NCBI GenBank assembly: GCA_964616985.1
Contig: CAZTVF010000009.1
Span: 1-64,000, forward strand
Source of the DNA: CAZTVF01 sp964616985
GTDB taxonomy: Bacteria; Planctomycetota; Phycisphaerae; SM23-33
DNA length: 64,000 bases
Reading direction: 5' to 3'
Every line of letters starts with the position of its first letter. Position 1 is the first letter of the stretch. Positions 1 through 10,500 of the stretch are shown piece by piece. Below the pieces are notes generated by a model. That model was given only the letters and a program-made list of their open reading frames with translations, made no database searches and was not told the DNA's origin. The position numbers were made by a program, and so were the translations under genes.

Positions 1-1
1 G

Positions 2-106
2 GCCCCGGCCCGCAAGGCCGCCAAGCCCGCGGTCAATGAGAAGGCGGCCCTGCGCGGCTCGCGTGCGGCGGCGGCCGTTGGCAGTGATGAGTTGGCGAAG
101 TTCTGA
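2..106 (+). CDS. C-terminal end of a probable methyl-accepting chemotaxis protein (partial)
   Basis: Only the last 34 codons are inside the window, ending in TGA at 104-106. The tail is rich in Ala, Lys and Arg and finishes in SDELAKF. Chemoreceptors often end in a flexible basic/Ala linker followed by an acidic-aromatic peptide that tethers CheR, and cheR is the very next gene, 135 bp downstream. The position in front of cheR-cheD-cheY-cheX-cheB and the low-complexity tail are the only grounds for the call. No signalling domain can be seen, so another chemotaxis protein is possible. Confidence 0.4.
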   Translation, partial: APARKAAKPAVNEKAALRGSRAAAAVGSDELAKF

Positions 107-241
107 CACGAGTGATTCGCCTTTGTGACCCGGCCGGCAGGTGACAACCTGGGATGGTCTGAGGCGTCCCCGCGAGGGGGCGCCCCGGAGTCGCCGCCGG
201 TCGGGTTGAAGGCGACCTTCAAGAGATGACATGGAGGCAAC

Positions 242-1081
242 ATGCAGACCATGCTGAACATGGCCGAATTGAATGAATCGCAGTTCAATCGCATCAGCGA
301 CCTGGTGAAGAAGCTGTGCGGGATCAACCTGCACGACGGCAAGAAGGAGCTGGTGAAGGCGCGGCTGAGCAAGCGGCTTCGCACGCTGGGCATGCACAGC
401 TTCGAGCAGTACATGGACCTGATTGGTTCGGACTCCGGGGCCGGCGAGGTCTCGGCCATGCTCGATGCCCTGTCGACGAACCTGACGTATTTCTTTCGCG
501 AGGGGAAGCATTTCGAGTTTCTCCGCCAGCAGGTGGTCCCCGACCTCGTCCGCCAGCACCAGCAGGACCGCCAGCTCCGCATCTGGAGCGCGGGCTGCTC
601 CAGCGGCGAGGAGCCGTACTCGCTGGGCATCACGCTGGCCGAGGCCGTGCACGACCTGCCGCTGTGGGACGCCAAGATCCTCGCGACCGACCTGTCCACC
701 CGCGTGCTGGCGATGGCGCGGCGGGGGGTGTACGCGCAGGAGCGGTTCCGCGAGACGCCCCCGCGACTGGTGGGCGAATTCTTCAACCTCATCCAGGCCC
801 GGCCCGAGCGCCTGCACGAGGTGAAGGACTCCATCAAGCGCATGGTGTCCTTCGCGCGCTTGAACCTGATGGAGCGCTGGCCGATGAAGGGCCCGTTCGA
901 CGTCATCTTCTGCCGCAACGTCATGATCTATTTCGACAAGGCCACGCAGGGCCAGCTGGTCGATCGGTTCTGGAGCATCCTGGCCCCCGGCGGGTACCTG
1001 TTCATCGGGCACTCCGAGAGCCTCACCGGCGTTCAGCACAAGTTCCGTTACGTTCTGCCCACCATTTACCGCAAGGCCTAG
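242..1081 (+). CDS. cheR: CheR, chemoreceptor glutamate methyltransferase
   Basis: CheR transfers a methyl group from S-adenosylmethionine to glutamates of chemoreceptors in the cytoplasm, setting adaptation against CheB. The 279-residue product has the normal CheR length and layout. A helical N-terminal domain (about 1-80) is followed by a Rossmann-type methyltransferase domain with the SAM-binding stretch WSAGCSSGEEPYSL (about 120-133), the acidic ATDLS loop and FDVIFCRNVMIYFD near residue 220. GGAGG at 233-237 lies 4 nt before the ATG and fixes the start. It is the first complete gene of a co-directional chemotaxis set with cheD, a cheY-like gene, cheX and cheB. Confidence 0.96.
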   Translation: MQTMLNMAELNESQFNRISDLVKKLCGINLHDGKKELVKARLSKRLRTLGMHSFEQYMDLIGSDSGAGEVSAMLDALSTNLTYFFREGKHFEFLRQQVVPDLVRQHQQDRQLRIWSAGCSSGEEPYSLGITLAEAVHDLPLWDAKILATDLSTRVLAMARRGVYAQERFRETPPRLVGEFFNLIQARPERLHEVKDSIKRMVSFARLNLMERWPMKGPFDVIFCRNVMIYFDKATQGQLVDRFWSILAPGGYLFIGHSESLTGVQHKFRYVLPTIYRKA

Positions 1082-1098
1082 GCTGCGGAGGTATCGCC

Positions 1099-1578
1099 GT
1101 GAAACACGTAGTCGGTGTAGCAGACATGAAGATCGCCTCGCAGGAAGGCGACGTGATCGTCACGCACGGCCTGGGCAGCTGCCTGGGCATCGCCGTGCAC
1201 GATCCGGTTGCCCGCGTGGGGGGGCTCCTGCACGTGATGATGCCGATGTCGGAAGTGAACCCCGAGAAGGCGGCGGCCAACCCATTCATGTTCGTCGATA
1301 CGGGCGTGCCGGAGTTCTTCCGCCTGCTGTATGCGGCCGGCGGCATCAAGAACCGCCTCAAGATCAAGGTCGCCGGCGGGGCCAACTCCCAGGGTCATTC
1401 CGCCGACCACTTCGCCATCGGAAAACGCAATTACATCATCCTCAAGAAGATGTTCTGGAAGAACGGCATCCTCATCGACGGCGAGGATGTCGGCGGCTCG
1501 ATCGCGCGAACCATGTTCCTCGATGTCGGCACCGGCAGGGTGTGGCTGAGCATCGGCGGCACCGAAAAAGACCTATAG
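1099..1578 (+). CDS. cheD: CheD, chemoreceptor glutamine deamidase
   Basis: CheD deamidates glutamines of chemoreceptors to glutamate and in many bacteria is also controlled by CheC/CheX-type partners. The 159-residue product contains GLGSCLGIAVHD followed by GGLLHVMMP, placing Thr22, Cys28 and His45 exactly where the catalytic triad of Thermotoga CheD lies. The later KVAGGANS stretch is also typical. The start is a GTG preceded by GCGGAGG at about 1085-1091. A longer open frame runs upstream through cheR in another frame but is only a GC-rich shadow. The gene starts 17 nt after cheR stops. Confidence 0.95.
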   Translation: MKHVVGVADMKIASQEGDVIVTHGLGSCLGIAVHDPVARVGGLLHVMMPMSEVNPEKAAANPFMFVDTGVPEFFRLLYAAGGIKNRLKIKVAGGANSQGHSADHFAIGKRNYIILKKMFWKNGILIDGEDVGGSIARTMFLDVGTGRVWLSIGGTEKDL

Positions 1579-1591
1579 CAGGAGCAGCCCT

Positions 1592-1972
1592 ATGGCGTTG
1601 AACATTCTCATCGTTGACGACAGCGCGGTGGTCCGCGCGATGATCCTCAAGACCCTCAAGGTCGCCGAGGTGCCCATCGGCGAAGTCTTCCAGGCCGGCG
1701 ACGGCAAGGCGGGCCTGGAGGCGCTGGAGAGTCACTGGATCGACCTGGTCTTCGCCGACATCAACATGCCCGTCATGACCGGCGAGGAGATGATCGAGCG
1801 GATGCGCCAGAACCCCGCGTGGCACGACCTGCCTGTCATCGTCGTGTCTACCGAGGGCAGCCAGACCCGCATCGAGCAGCTCCAGCAGAAGGGCGCTCAT
1901 TTCATTCACAAGCCCTTCGCGCCCGAGATCGTGCGCGAGGTGGTGCAGGAAATCATGGGGATTCAAACATGA
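1592..1972 (+). CDS. CheY-like single-domain response regulator
   Basis: The 126-residue product is a stand-alone receiver domain. The acidic pocket is Asp9-Asp10, the phospho-acceptor is Asp56 (in FADINMPVMTG), the switch Ser/Thr is at 86-87 and the conserved Lys is 107 (HKPF). There is no output domain, so it probably acts as CheY on the motor or as a phosphate sink. AGGAG at about 1581-1585 precedes the ATG. Its last codons overlap the start of the next gene in ATGA. The neighbouring cheX gene would supply its phosphatase. Confidence 0.93.
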   Translation: MALNILIVDDSAVVRAMILKTLKVAEVPIGEVFQAGDGKAGLEALESHWIDLVFADINMPVMTGEEMIERMRQNPAWHDLPVIVVSTEGSQTRIEQLQQKGAHFIHKPFAPEIVREVVQEIMGIQT

Positions 1973-2424
1973 ACACGCAATTGACCGAACCGCTGCAGCA
2001 GGTGGCCGAGGAAACGTTCCAGTCGCTGGCCTTCATGTTCTCGATGGGCGAGGACGAGGTCGGCGGCGCGGCCGCCGGCGAGATCACCGCCGCGCGGGTC
2101 GCCTTCGCCGGACCCTTCTGCGGCCAGGTGGCCCTGTGGGTGTCCGACGACATGCTGCCGGCCCTGGCGGGCAACATGCTGGGCCTCGACGACGGCCAGA
2201 CCGCCACGCCCGATCAGCAGCACGACGCGCTGAAGGAGCTGCTCAACGTCATCTGCGGCAACCTCCTGCCCGTCATCGCCAGCAAGACGGACGTGTTCAG
2301 CGTCCGCCCGCCGATGCTGGTGACGCCCAAGCCCGTGGAGCGGCCGGACTTCTCCGCCGCCAACGCCCGTGTCTCCCTGAACCTGGACAGCGGCTCGGCC
2401 GAGGTGGCGCTGTTCCTGGAGTAG
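1969..2424 (+). CDS. cheX: CheX/CheC-like chemotaxis phosphatase
   Basis: The 151-residue protein resembles the CheX/CheC/FliY phosphatase family that removes phosphate from CheY-P. The family signature, Glu and Asn three residues apart on one helix, is visible in LKELLNVICGN. Only one copy of the motif is present, as in CheX, whereas CheC usually carries two. The start codon overlaps the stop of the cheY-like gene (ATGA at 1969-1972), implying translational coupling and a matched phosphatase-substrate pair. The product could also be annotated more generally as a chemotaxis protein CheX domain protein. Confidence 0.8.
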   Translation: MNTQLTEPLQQVAEETFQSLAFMFSMGEDEVGGAAAGEITAARVAFAGPFCGQVALWVSDDMLPALAGNMLGLDDGQTATPDQQHDALKELLNVICGNLLPVIASKTDVFSVRPPMLVTPKPVERPDFSAANARVSLNLDSGSAEVALFLE

Positions 2425-2428
2425 CATC

Positions 2429-3484
2429 ATGATCAAGGTCCTTATCGTGGACGATTCGGCAGTGGTCCGGCAGATCCTCTCGACGGAGCTGTCCAAGGCT
2501 CGCGACATCGAGGTGGTCGGCACGGCGTGCGACCCGTACGTGGCTCGCGAGAAGATCCTCGCGCTGAAGCCCCAGGTCATCACGCTGGACCTGGAAATGC
2601 CCCGCATGGACGGCCTGACCTTCCTGGGCAAGCTCATGCGCTACCTGCCGCTGCCGGTGATCGTCATCAGTTCGCTGACGCCCGCGGGCAGCGAGGCGGC
2701 CCTGCGCGCGCTGGAACTGGGCGCGGTCGAAGTCCTCTGCAAGCCCGGTTCGGCCTACACGGTGGGCGACCTGTCGCGGACGCTGATGGACAAGATCCGG
2801 GCGGCAGCGATGGCGCACGTTCACCGCACGGCCGAGCCCGCGGCGGCGCCGGCGGGGGGGGATGAGGCGGCTGCCGCCCCCGCGCCGCTGCTGCACACGA
2901 CGCACAAGGTGCTGGCCATCGGCGCCTCCACCGGCGGCACCGAGGCGATTCGCGAGGTGCTTACGTCCCTGCCGGCGAACACGCCGGGCACGGTCATCGT
3001 GCAGCACATGCCCGAGCACTTCACCGCGCAGTTCGCCCAGCGGCTCAACGGGCTGTGCGCGATGGAGGTCCGCGAGGCCGTCGACAACGACATGGTGACC
3101 CCGGGCGTGGCGCTGATCGCGCCGGGCAACCACCACATGGTGCTCACGCGTTCGGGGGCGCGGTACATGGTGCAGGTCAAGGACGGCCCGCCGGTGTACC
3201 ACCAGCGGCCCAGCGTGGACGTGCTGTTCCACTCCGTCGCCCGCCAGGCCGGGCACAACGCCGTGGGCGTCATCCTCACCGGGATGGGTGCCGACGGGGC
3301 GCGGGGCCTGCTGGCCATGAGGCAGAGCGGCGCCCACACCATCGCCCAGGACGAGGCCAGCTGCGTCGTGTACGGCATGCCCAAGGAAGCGGCCCGCCTC
3401 AACGCCGCCGCCGAGGTCGCCGCCCTGCGTCGCATCCCCAGCCGCATCCTCGCCGCCGTCGCCGACTCCGTCGCCGCGGCGTAA
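2429..3484 (+). CDS. cheB: CheB, chemotaxis response regulator protein-glutamate methylesterase
   Basis: CheB removes receptor methyl groups and deamidates receptors once phosphorylated by CheA. The 351-residue product has a receiver domain (1-120, phospho-acceptor Asp54 in LDLEMPRMDG), an Ala/Pro linker (about 133-156) and the methylesterase domain. The catalytic triad is complete: Ser167 in GASTGG, His193 in VQHMPEHF and Asp289 in GMGADG, within three residues of the E. coli numbering. It starts 4 nt after cheX stops. It is the last gene of the chemotaxis set; no cheA or cheW is in the window. Confidence 0.96.
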   Translation: MIKVLIVDDSAVVRQILSTELSKARDIEVVGTACDPYVAREKILALKPQVITLDLEMPRMDGLTFLGKLMRYLPLPVIVISSLTPAGSEAALRALELGAVEVLCKPGSAYTVGDLSRTLMDKIRAAAMAHVHRTAEPAAAPAGGDEAAAAPAPLLHTTHKVLAIGASTGGTEAIREVLTSLPANTPGTVIVQHMPEHFTAQFAQRLNGLCAMEVREAVDNDMVTPGVALIAPGNHHMVLTRSGARYMVQVKDGPPVYHQRPSVDVLFHSVARQAGHNAVGVILTGMGADGARGLLAMRQSGAHTIAQDEASCVVYGMPKEAARLNAAAEVAALRRIPSRILAAVADSVAAA

Positions 3485-3770
3485 GCCTGCCGCGTCGGCC
3501 GGGCTGGCAAAACGAACCCGGCGCCGGCCGGCAGGCCCGGCGGGGGTGAGAAGGCGGCACCGGTTCATTCTCATCTCCCGGCAAATCGAACCCGGCGCCG
3601 GCGGCAGTAGCCCCATCGTCTTGACACTGCAAAACCCTCCGGTCTTGTTCGGCATTCTCCATCGTCGCGTGTTCCGCCCCGCGGTCGGAGTGAAAAACGA
3701 ACCCCGCGGCCCTCCATGTTCAGATACAACATATTTGTTCGTAAGAGGATATGTGAAACACTGTCAGCGT

Positions 3771-3890
3771 TCGGTGCCACCCCGCCCGCCTTCGGCGGGA
3801 ATGACCAAGGGCCAATGACAAATGACCAAGTGAGAAGACGGGGAAATAGCCCAGTCGGTGCCACCCCCAAACTTGTTTGGGGGTGAGAAG
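3771..3890. repeat. Composite repeat: CCCGCCTTCGGCGGG hairpin plus GGTGCCACCCCCAAAC palindrome
   Basis: The unit begins with a 15-nt hairpin capped by TTCG (3785-3799). It continues with a stretch made of ATGACCAAGG/CAATGACAAATG words and ends in the near-perfect palindrome CACCCCCAAAC-TT-GTTTGGGGGTG (3862-3885). The same order recurs near 11000 and 11134, and in reverse at 4113-4362, so this is an interspersed family rather than chance. Confidence 0.85.
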
Positions 3891-4091
3891 ACGTCACCCA
3901 CTTGCGGGCGTGATTCGCTTGGCACTGTGCGCGCACCCCTTAAGACGACGGTACGCACAGAACGGGGCCAAACCGGAAAGAAAACCGAGGTGGGTCTTCG
4001 AGATCTGGGCTGGTGTCGAACGGCGGGATGACGGCCTCACGGGCCACACCCAAATCGGATCAATTACGGGCCTCAACTCGGTGCCTGTCCT

Positions 4092-4362
4092 CACCCCCAA
4101 AACAAGTTTGGGGGTGGCACCGACTTGTCCAGTTCTTCAGGCTTGTCATTGGTCATTCGTCCTTGGTCCTTGGTCATTCCCGCCGAAGGCGGGTGGGGTG
4201 GCACCGACTTGGCCAGTTCTTCGGGCTTGTCATTGGTCATTCGTCCTTGGTCCTTGGTCATTCCCGCCGAAGGCGGGCGGGTGGCACCGACTTGTCCAGT
4301 TCTTCGGGCTTGTCATTGGTCATTCGTCATTGGTCCTTGGTCATTCCCGCCGAAGGCGGGGC
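4092..4362. repeat. Palindrome followed by three tandem 83-84 bp repeat units
   Basis: A CACCCCCAAA/TTTGGGGGTG palindrome (4092-4116) leads into three head-to-tail copies starting at 4113, 4197 and 4280. Each begins GGTGGCACCGACTTG, runs through TTCTTC(A/G)GGCTTGTCATT and ends in the CCCGCCGAAGGCGGG hairpin. The copies differ at only a few bases, so the expansion is recent. They are the reverse complement of the unit at 3771-3890. There are no spacers, so it is not a CRISPR array. Confidence 0.92.
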
Positions 4363-4383
4363 GGGCCAATATCGTTGAAACCT

Positions 4384-4413
4384 TTGGCTGTTGGTTGCGT
4401 CCAACGTCATAAT
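4384..4413 (+). promoter_or_regulatory. Possible sigma-70-type promoter for the alpha-2-macroglobulin-like gene
   Basis: TTGGCT (4384-4389) and CATAAT (4408-4413) are separated by 18 bp and lie just downstream of the repeat block, about 105 bp before the ATG at 4520. Both boxes deviate from consensus, so this is only a candidate. Confidence 0.3.
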
Positions 4414-4519
4414 GGCGGGCGACCTAACAAGTGCGCGGTTGGATCGTCTTCTCTATAGCGGTCGAACTGCGCATGCGGGTGTGACTGACCTTTCGTTCGC
4501 GACGACAAAGGAGCTTCTG

Positions 4520-7500
4520 ATGAAACGCGTCATGTCGATGGTGCTCTTGGCGGCGGGTCTGGCCTCGGCCTTCTTCACGCCCTCGGTGGCGGCGGCGGGC
4601 GAGGTGGGCTTTGTGGAGGACTTCGCCCTGTCGGCCGACCGGGCGGCGGCGCTCAAGCAACTCGTGCCGGGCACCGACGAGTATTACTACTACAACGCCC
4701 TGCACCTGCAGAACACGGGCGACTTCGCCGGCGTCGACGGCATCCTCAAGCAGTGGATCGAGCGCCGCAAGGGCCGCAACGCCATGATCGAGGAGATCGA
4801 GTGCCGCCAGGCCCTCCTCCGCTACGACAAGGACCCCAAGGCCTCGTTGGACTTCATCACCCGCCGCCTGGGCGTGCAGTTCAATCACCAGCGCGAGGTG
4901 CTGGGGGCCAAGACCAACCTGCCCACCAAGCTCGACGACAAGGCCATCGCCTACGAGACGCTCCTGCAGCGGGCCCTGGCCAACAATTCCCAGACCGTCG
5001 ACGGCCTGGAGCCCGCGGCCCTGGAGGCCCTGGCCGCGTCCAAGCTCGAGGGCGACCGCCGCCGCGCGCTGCTGTCGAAGCTCACCCGGCCGGACGTGCC
5101 GGGCCTGGTCCAGCTGGTCGTGGACGATCTGAAATATCGCAACAGCGGCGGGTTCGGCTCGCTGCCGATCCACTCGCAGATGCTGCAGTCGCAGCTGGAC
5201 GAGCTCCTCAAGCTCATGCCCGAGCTGCTGAAGGAGACGCGGTTCATCAACGCCTACCTGCCCAAGCTTCGCCCGGGCGTGGGCGTCGATTGGCAGCATG
5301 ACGCCAAGGAGCGGCAGGCCTACCTCGACCGGCTGCAGGGCTTCGTGTCGCAGCTGGTGCCCGCGCACAACTCGCTCAAGGCGTGCGTGCTGTATCACCG
5401 GCTGGTGCACGACGCGGCACTGGGCGTGTACGACAAGGACCGCTTCATGGCGTACATCCAGCTGCCGCGCAGCGTCTCGTACCTGTCCAAGTGGTTCAAC
5501 GAGCAGGAGGACCGCCGCCGCTGGATGGCCGACCTCAATGCCGACTTCCTGCCCGTGACGCAACTGCCCCGCGTGGCCAGCGACGAGGCCCTCGTCCGCA
5601 ACTACCTGCAGCACTTCTTCCTCACCGAGGACACCTACGAGCCCTACGCGCAGTGGATTAACGACCTGTACCTCAAGGACCTCTTCGCCGAGACCAAGAT
5701 CGTCAACGGGCTGGGCGACGCCGAGAAGCTCGCCTCCATGCTGGACCCGCAGCGCTTCCGCGCCCTCAAGGACCGCGTCGACATCGACTTCGCCCTGACC
5801 AACAAGGCCTGGTTCGCCGGCGAGGAGGCCGTCTCGCTCGACGTCTTCGTCAAGAACGTGCCCTCGCTGATCGTGAAGGTCTACCAGGTCAACACGCTGA
5901 ACTTCTACCGTGCCGGCCTCAAGGAGGTCGACACGGACATCAACCTCGACGGCCTGGTGGCCAACGAGGAGGTCACCAACGACTACAAGGACGTGGCCCC
6001 GCTGCTCCGCGTGAAGCGGACGTTCGAGTTCAAGGGCCTCAACAAGCCCGGCACGTACGTGATCGAGTTCATCGGCAACGGCGCCGCCAGCCGCGCCCTC
6101 GTCCGCAAGGGCCGCCTGACGCACCTGGTGCATACCGGCTCGGCCGGGCAGGTGTTCACCATCCTGGACGAGGCCGGCAAGAAGGTCGACAACGCCCGCC
6201 TCTACCTCGGCGGTCACGAGTACCTCGCCGACAAGGATGGCAGCATCACCGTGCCGTTCAGCACCGCCCCCGGGCAGCAGACGGTTGTGCTGTCGGCCGG
6301 CGAGGTGCACTCGCTGGCGGTGTTCGATCACCAGGCCGAGCGGTACGTCCTGGACGCGGGCTTCCACGTGGAGCGCGAGAGCCTGCTGCGTCGCAAGAAG
6401 GCCACGCTGATCATCCGCCCGGTGCTGAAGATCAACGGGGCGCTGGCCGATCTGTCGATCCTGCAGAACGTCAAGCTGATGATGAACTCGGTGGACCTGG
6501 ACAACATCGCCAGCTCGCGCGAGGTGCCGGACTTCAAGCTGTCGCTGGACAAGGAATCGACGTGCGAGTTCCAGGTGCCCGAGCGGCTGGCGCAGATCAG
6601 CTTCGTGCTCAGGGCGCAGGTCCGCAGCCTGTCGCAGGCCAAGGACATGGACGTTGCCGACAGCAAGAGCTTCACGCTCAACCAGATCGACCGCACCGAG
6701 AAGGTGGACGACCTGTTCCTTGTGCGCTCCGACGCCGGCTGGGCGGTGGACATGCTGGGCAAGAACGGCGAGGCCCGCGGCGGGCGGCCGGGCAACTTCG
6801 AATTCAAGCACCGCTTGTTCACGCAGAGCGTGCACGCCTCGCTGCAGACGGATGAGCAGGGTCGCGTGACCCTCGGCGCCCTGGGCGACATCGACTGGCT
6901 GTCGGCCACCACGACCGATGGCGTGAGCCACCGCTGGACCGTCCCGGCCGATCGCTGCAGCTACCTCGCCAACGTCAACGGCCGGGTGGGCGAGGCGATC
7001 CAGATCCCCTACATGGGCACGGCCAGGGAAGTGACGGCCGCGGAGTTCTCGCTGCTTTCGACGAACGGGGGCACGTTCATCGACGACTATATCAAGTCGC
7101 TCAAACTCGTCGATGGCGTGCTGGTGCTCGACAAGCTGCCCGAGGGCGATTACAGCCTGCTGATCAAGTCGCAAGGCACGAGGATTGATGTCCGCGTGAC
7201 CAACGGGCCGGTGGTGGAGAACTTCGCCGTCGGCGCGGTCCGCCGCCTGGAGATCATCAACCCCAGGCCGCTGCAGATCGCATCGGTGGATACTGCCGCC
7301 GACACGATCGCAGTGAAGCTGGTCAACGCCTCGGCCATCACTCGCGTTCACGTCGCGGCCGTGAGGTTCCAGCCGGAATACTTCATCTTCGGCGACTTGG
7401 CCATCGAGGCCCTGGAGCCGAAGATGGGCGCCGTGACCAAGCTCGACTCGGCCTATGTCGTCGGCCGCAACATCGGCGACGAGTATCGCTACATCCTCGA

Positions 7501-10500
7501 CCGCAAGTACGCCGTGAAGTTCCCGGGCAACATGCTGGCCCGGGCGGGCCTGCTTCTGAACCCGTGGGCGATCAGCAAGACGCAGACCGGCGAGCAGGTG
7601 GCAGCACGCGGAGGCCTTTTCGGCGCCGCCGGCGCGCCATCGCCATCGCTCAGCCACTCGCTTGAGAAGATGCGTTCCGCTTACCCGCAACTCGTTTTGG
7701 GCATGTCCTCGGACCTGGACTTCCTTGCCGCCCCCGCGGCGGTGCTGGCGAACCTTCAGCCGGACAAGAACGGCGTGGTCACCATCAACCGCAAGGATCT
7801 GGGCGACCACCAGTACATCCAGGTGATCGCCGTCGACCCGCTGAACACGGTTTATCGCCAGGTGGCGCTGACGGAGGCCAAGCTGCAGCGGCAGGACCAG
7901 CGGCTGATGGCCACCGCGCTGGACCCGGCCAAGCACCTGGCCGAGCAGAAGCAGATCACGCTGGTGGACAAGGGCCAGAAGTTCGTCGTGCCCGATATCT
8001 CCGCCAGCGGCGTGGAGGCGTATGACAGCCTGGCGAAGGTCTACACCTTCTACTCGACGATCTCCAACGACCCGACGCTGCGGGAGTTCGCGTTCATCGT
8101 CACGTGGGACAAGCTCACGCCCGAGCAGAAACGCGAGAAGTACTCCAAGTACGCCTGCCACGAGCTGAACTTCTTCCTCTCTCGCAAGGATGCGGAGTTC
8201 TTCGCCAAGGCTGTCCAGCCGTACCTCAAGAACAAGAAGGACAAGACCTTCATGGACCGCTTCCTCGTGAATGAGGACCTGGCGGGCTACCTCCAGCCGT
8301 GGGAATTCGAGCGGCTGAACATGGCCGAGCGGGCGCTGCTGGGTCAGCGCATCGCCGAGCAGCAGGCGGCGATGGCGCGGCACGAGAAGGACGTGTACGA
8401 CCTCCTGCCGGTGGACCTGGAGCGATTCAACTTCCTGTTCAAGACCGCGCTGAAGGCCGGCAGCCTGGAGTCCACCGTGACCTTCGCGGTCGGCGATACG
8501 ATGCAGATGGACGGGAAGCTTGTGTCTTCGGACATGGCGACGTTCAGGAAGAACGGTGACGGGACGTTGTTGATCAACGGTTCCGCGTTCAAAGGCGGCG
8601 GGGGCGCCGGCGGTGCGGGCCCTGCTCCGGGCGCGCCCCTGACCAGCCCCGCGGCCGACAAGAAGGAAACGGAGATGCTGGAGAAGAAGATGGAGCAGCG
8701 GGCCGCTGCCAAGCAGGACGACCTCGGTGACCGGGATCGCCTCAGCGAGGCCCCAGCCGACGCCGAGAGACAGGCCAAGAAGATCTCCGGCGAGGCCGCG
8801 AAGCGCAAGGAGGCCCGCCAGCTTTACCGCCAGGTGGACAAGACCGAGGAGTGGGTCGAGAACAACTACTACCACCTGCCCATCGAGCGGCAGGATGCCA
8901 CGCTGATCACGCCCAGCGCGTTCTGGCGCGACTTCGCCGCCGCACCGGCCGGCAAGCCGTTCCTCTCGACCAACCTCGCCGAGGCCTCGCGCAACTTCAG
9001 CGAGATGATGTTCGCCCTGGCCGTGCTGGACCTGCCGATGGCGAGCCCCAAGAGCGACGTCGAGTTCAAGGACGCCCAGATGACGCTCACCCCCGGCGGC
9101 CCGGCCGTCATCTACCACAAGGAGATCAAGGACGCCCAGCCCGCCCCCGAGAAGACGCCCATCCTGGTCAGCCAGAACTTCTTCCGCCTCAGCGACCGCT
9201 ACCGCTACGAGAACAACGAGCGGTTCGACAAGTACGTGACGGAGGAGTTCCTCACGGCCGTGGTGTACGGCGCGCAGGTGGTGATCACCAACCCCACCTC
9301 GGCCCGCCAGCGGATCGACCTGCTGCTGCAGATTCCCAAGGGCGCCATGCCCGTCATGGGCAGCCAGGCCACGCGCGGCGTGTACATGGACCTTCAGCCG
9401 TTCAGCACGGCCACGTTCGAGTATTACTTCTACTTCCCGCAGGCGGGCGATTTCGACCACTTCCCCGTGCACGTGGGCAAGAACGACAAGCTGCTGGCGT
9501 ACGCCGAGGCGGTGAAGTTCAAGGTGGTGGTCGAGCCCACGAAGATCGACCGCGCGTCGTGGGATTACATCTCGCAGAACGCCACCGACGAGGAACTGCT
9601 GACGTACCTCAAGGACAATAACATCAACCGCCTGAACCTCGAGCGGATCGCCTACCGCATGAAGAACGCCGAGTTCTTCAAGGCCGCGATCGCGCTGCTG
9701 GACTCGCGCCACGTGTACAACCACACGCTGTGGTCGTACGGCCTGCAGCACAACGTGCTGCCCGCCATCCGCCAGTACCTCCAGCACGCCGACAGCTTCG
9801 TGGCCGGGTGCGGGGCGTATATCGACTCCAAGCCGCTGACCATCAACCCCGTCGAACGCCGCGCCTACCAGCACATGGAGTACGCCCCGCTGGTCAACGC
9901 CCGCGCTCACAAGCTGGGCAAGGGCCGCCAGATCGTCAACGACCGCCTCTTCCAGCAGTACGGGCGGCTGATGAAGATCCTCACCTATCGTCCGCAGCTG
10001 GACAACGACGACCTGATGGCCGTCACGTACTACATGCTGCTGCAGGACCGCGTGGAAGAAGGCCTGGGCTTCTTCGCCCGCGTCGATGCCAAGAAGCTGC
10101 CCACGGCGCTGCAGTACGACTACTTCACCGCCTACACCGCGTTCTACCGGCAGGACCTCAAGGCCGCGGGCGAGGCGGCGGCGAAGTACAAGGACTACCC
10201 CGTCGACCGCTGGCAGAAGCTGTTCGCCGACGTGCAGAACCAGATCGCCGAGGCCGCCAGCGGCGCGGCCAAGGTCTCCGACAAGGACGACCGCACGCAG
10301 GGCCAGACGCAGCTGGCCGCCACCGACACGAGCTTCGAGCTCACCGTTGAGGCCCGCAAGGTGACGGTGAAGTACCAGAACCTCGCCTCGGCCCAGGTGA
10401 ACTATTACCTGATGGACGTGGAGCTGCTGTTCTCTCGCAACCCGTTCGTGCAGCAATACGGCAACCAGTTCGCGTTCATCCGCCCCAACGAGACGGCCGT

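Larger units (their letters stand above)
3485..4383. repeat. Intergenic repeat block after cheB (no gene)
   Basis: Nothing in these 900 bases looks like a gene. The block holds several interspersed repeat units, listed separately where they are well defined. Short phrases near 3505 and 3590 (related sequences around CGAACCCGGCGCCGGC) also recur within the block. Open frames across it are built entirely from repeats. Confidence 0.7.

Noticed and set aside
4113..4362. CRISPR-like array
   Set aside because: The three units are contiguous 83-84 bp copies without unique spacers, and no cas gene is nearby.
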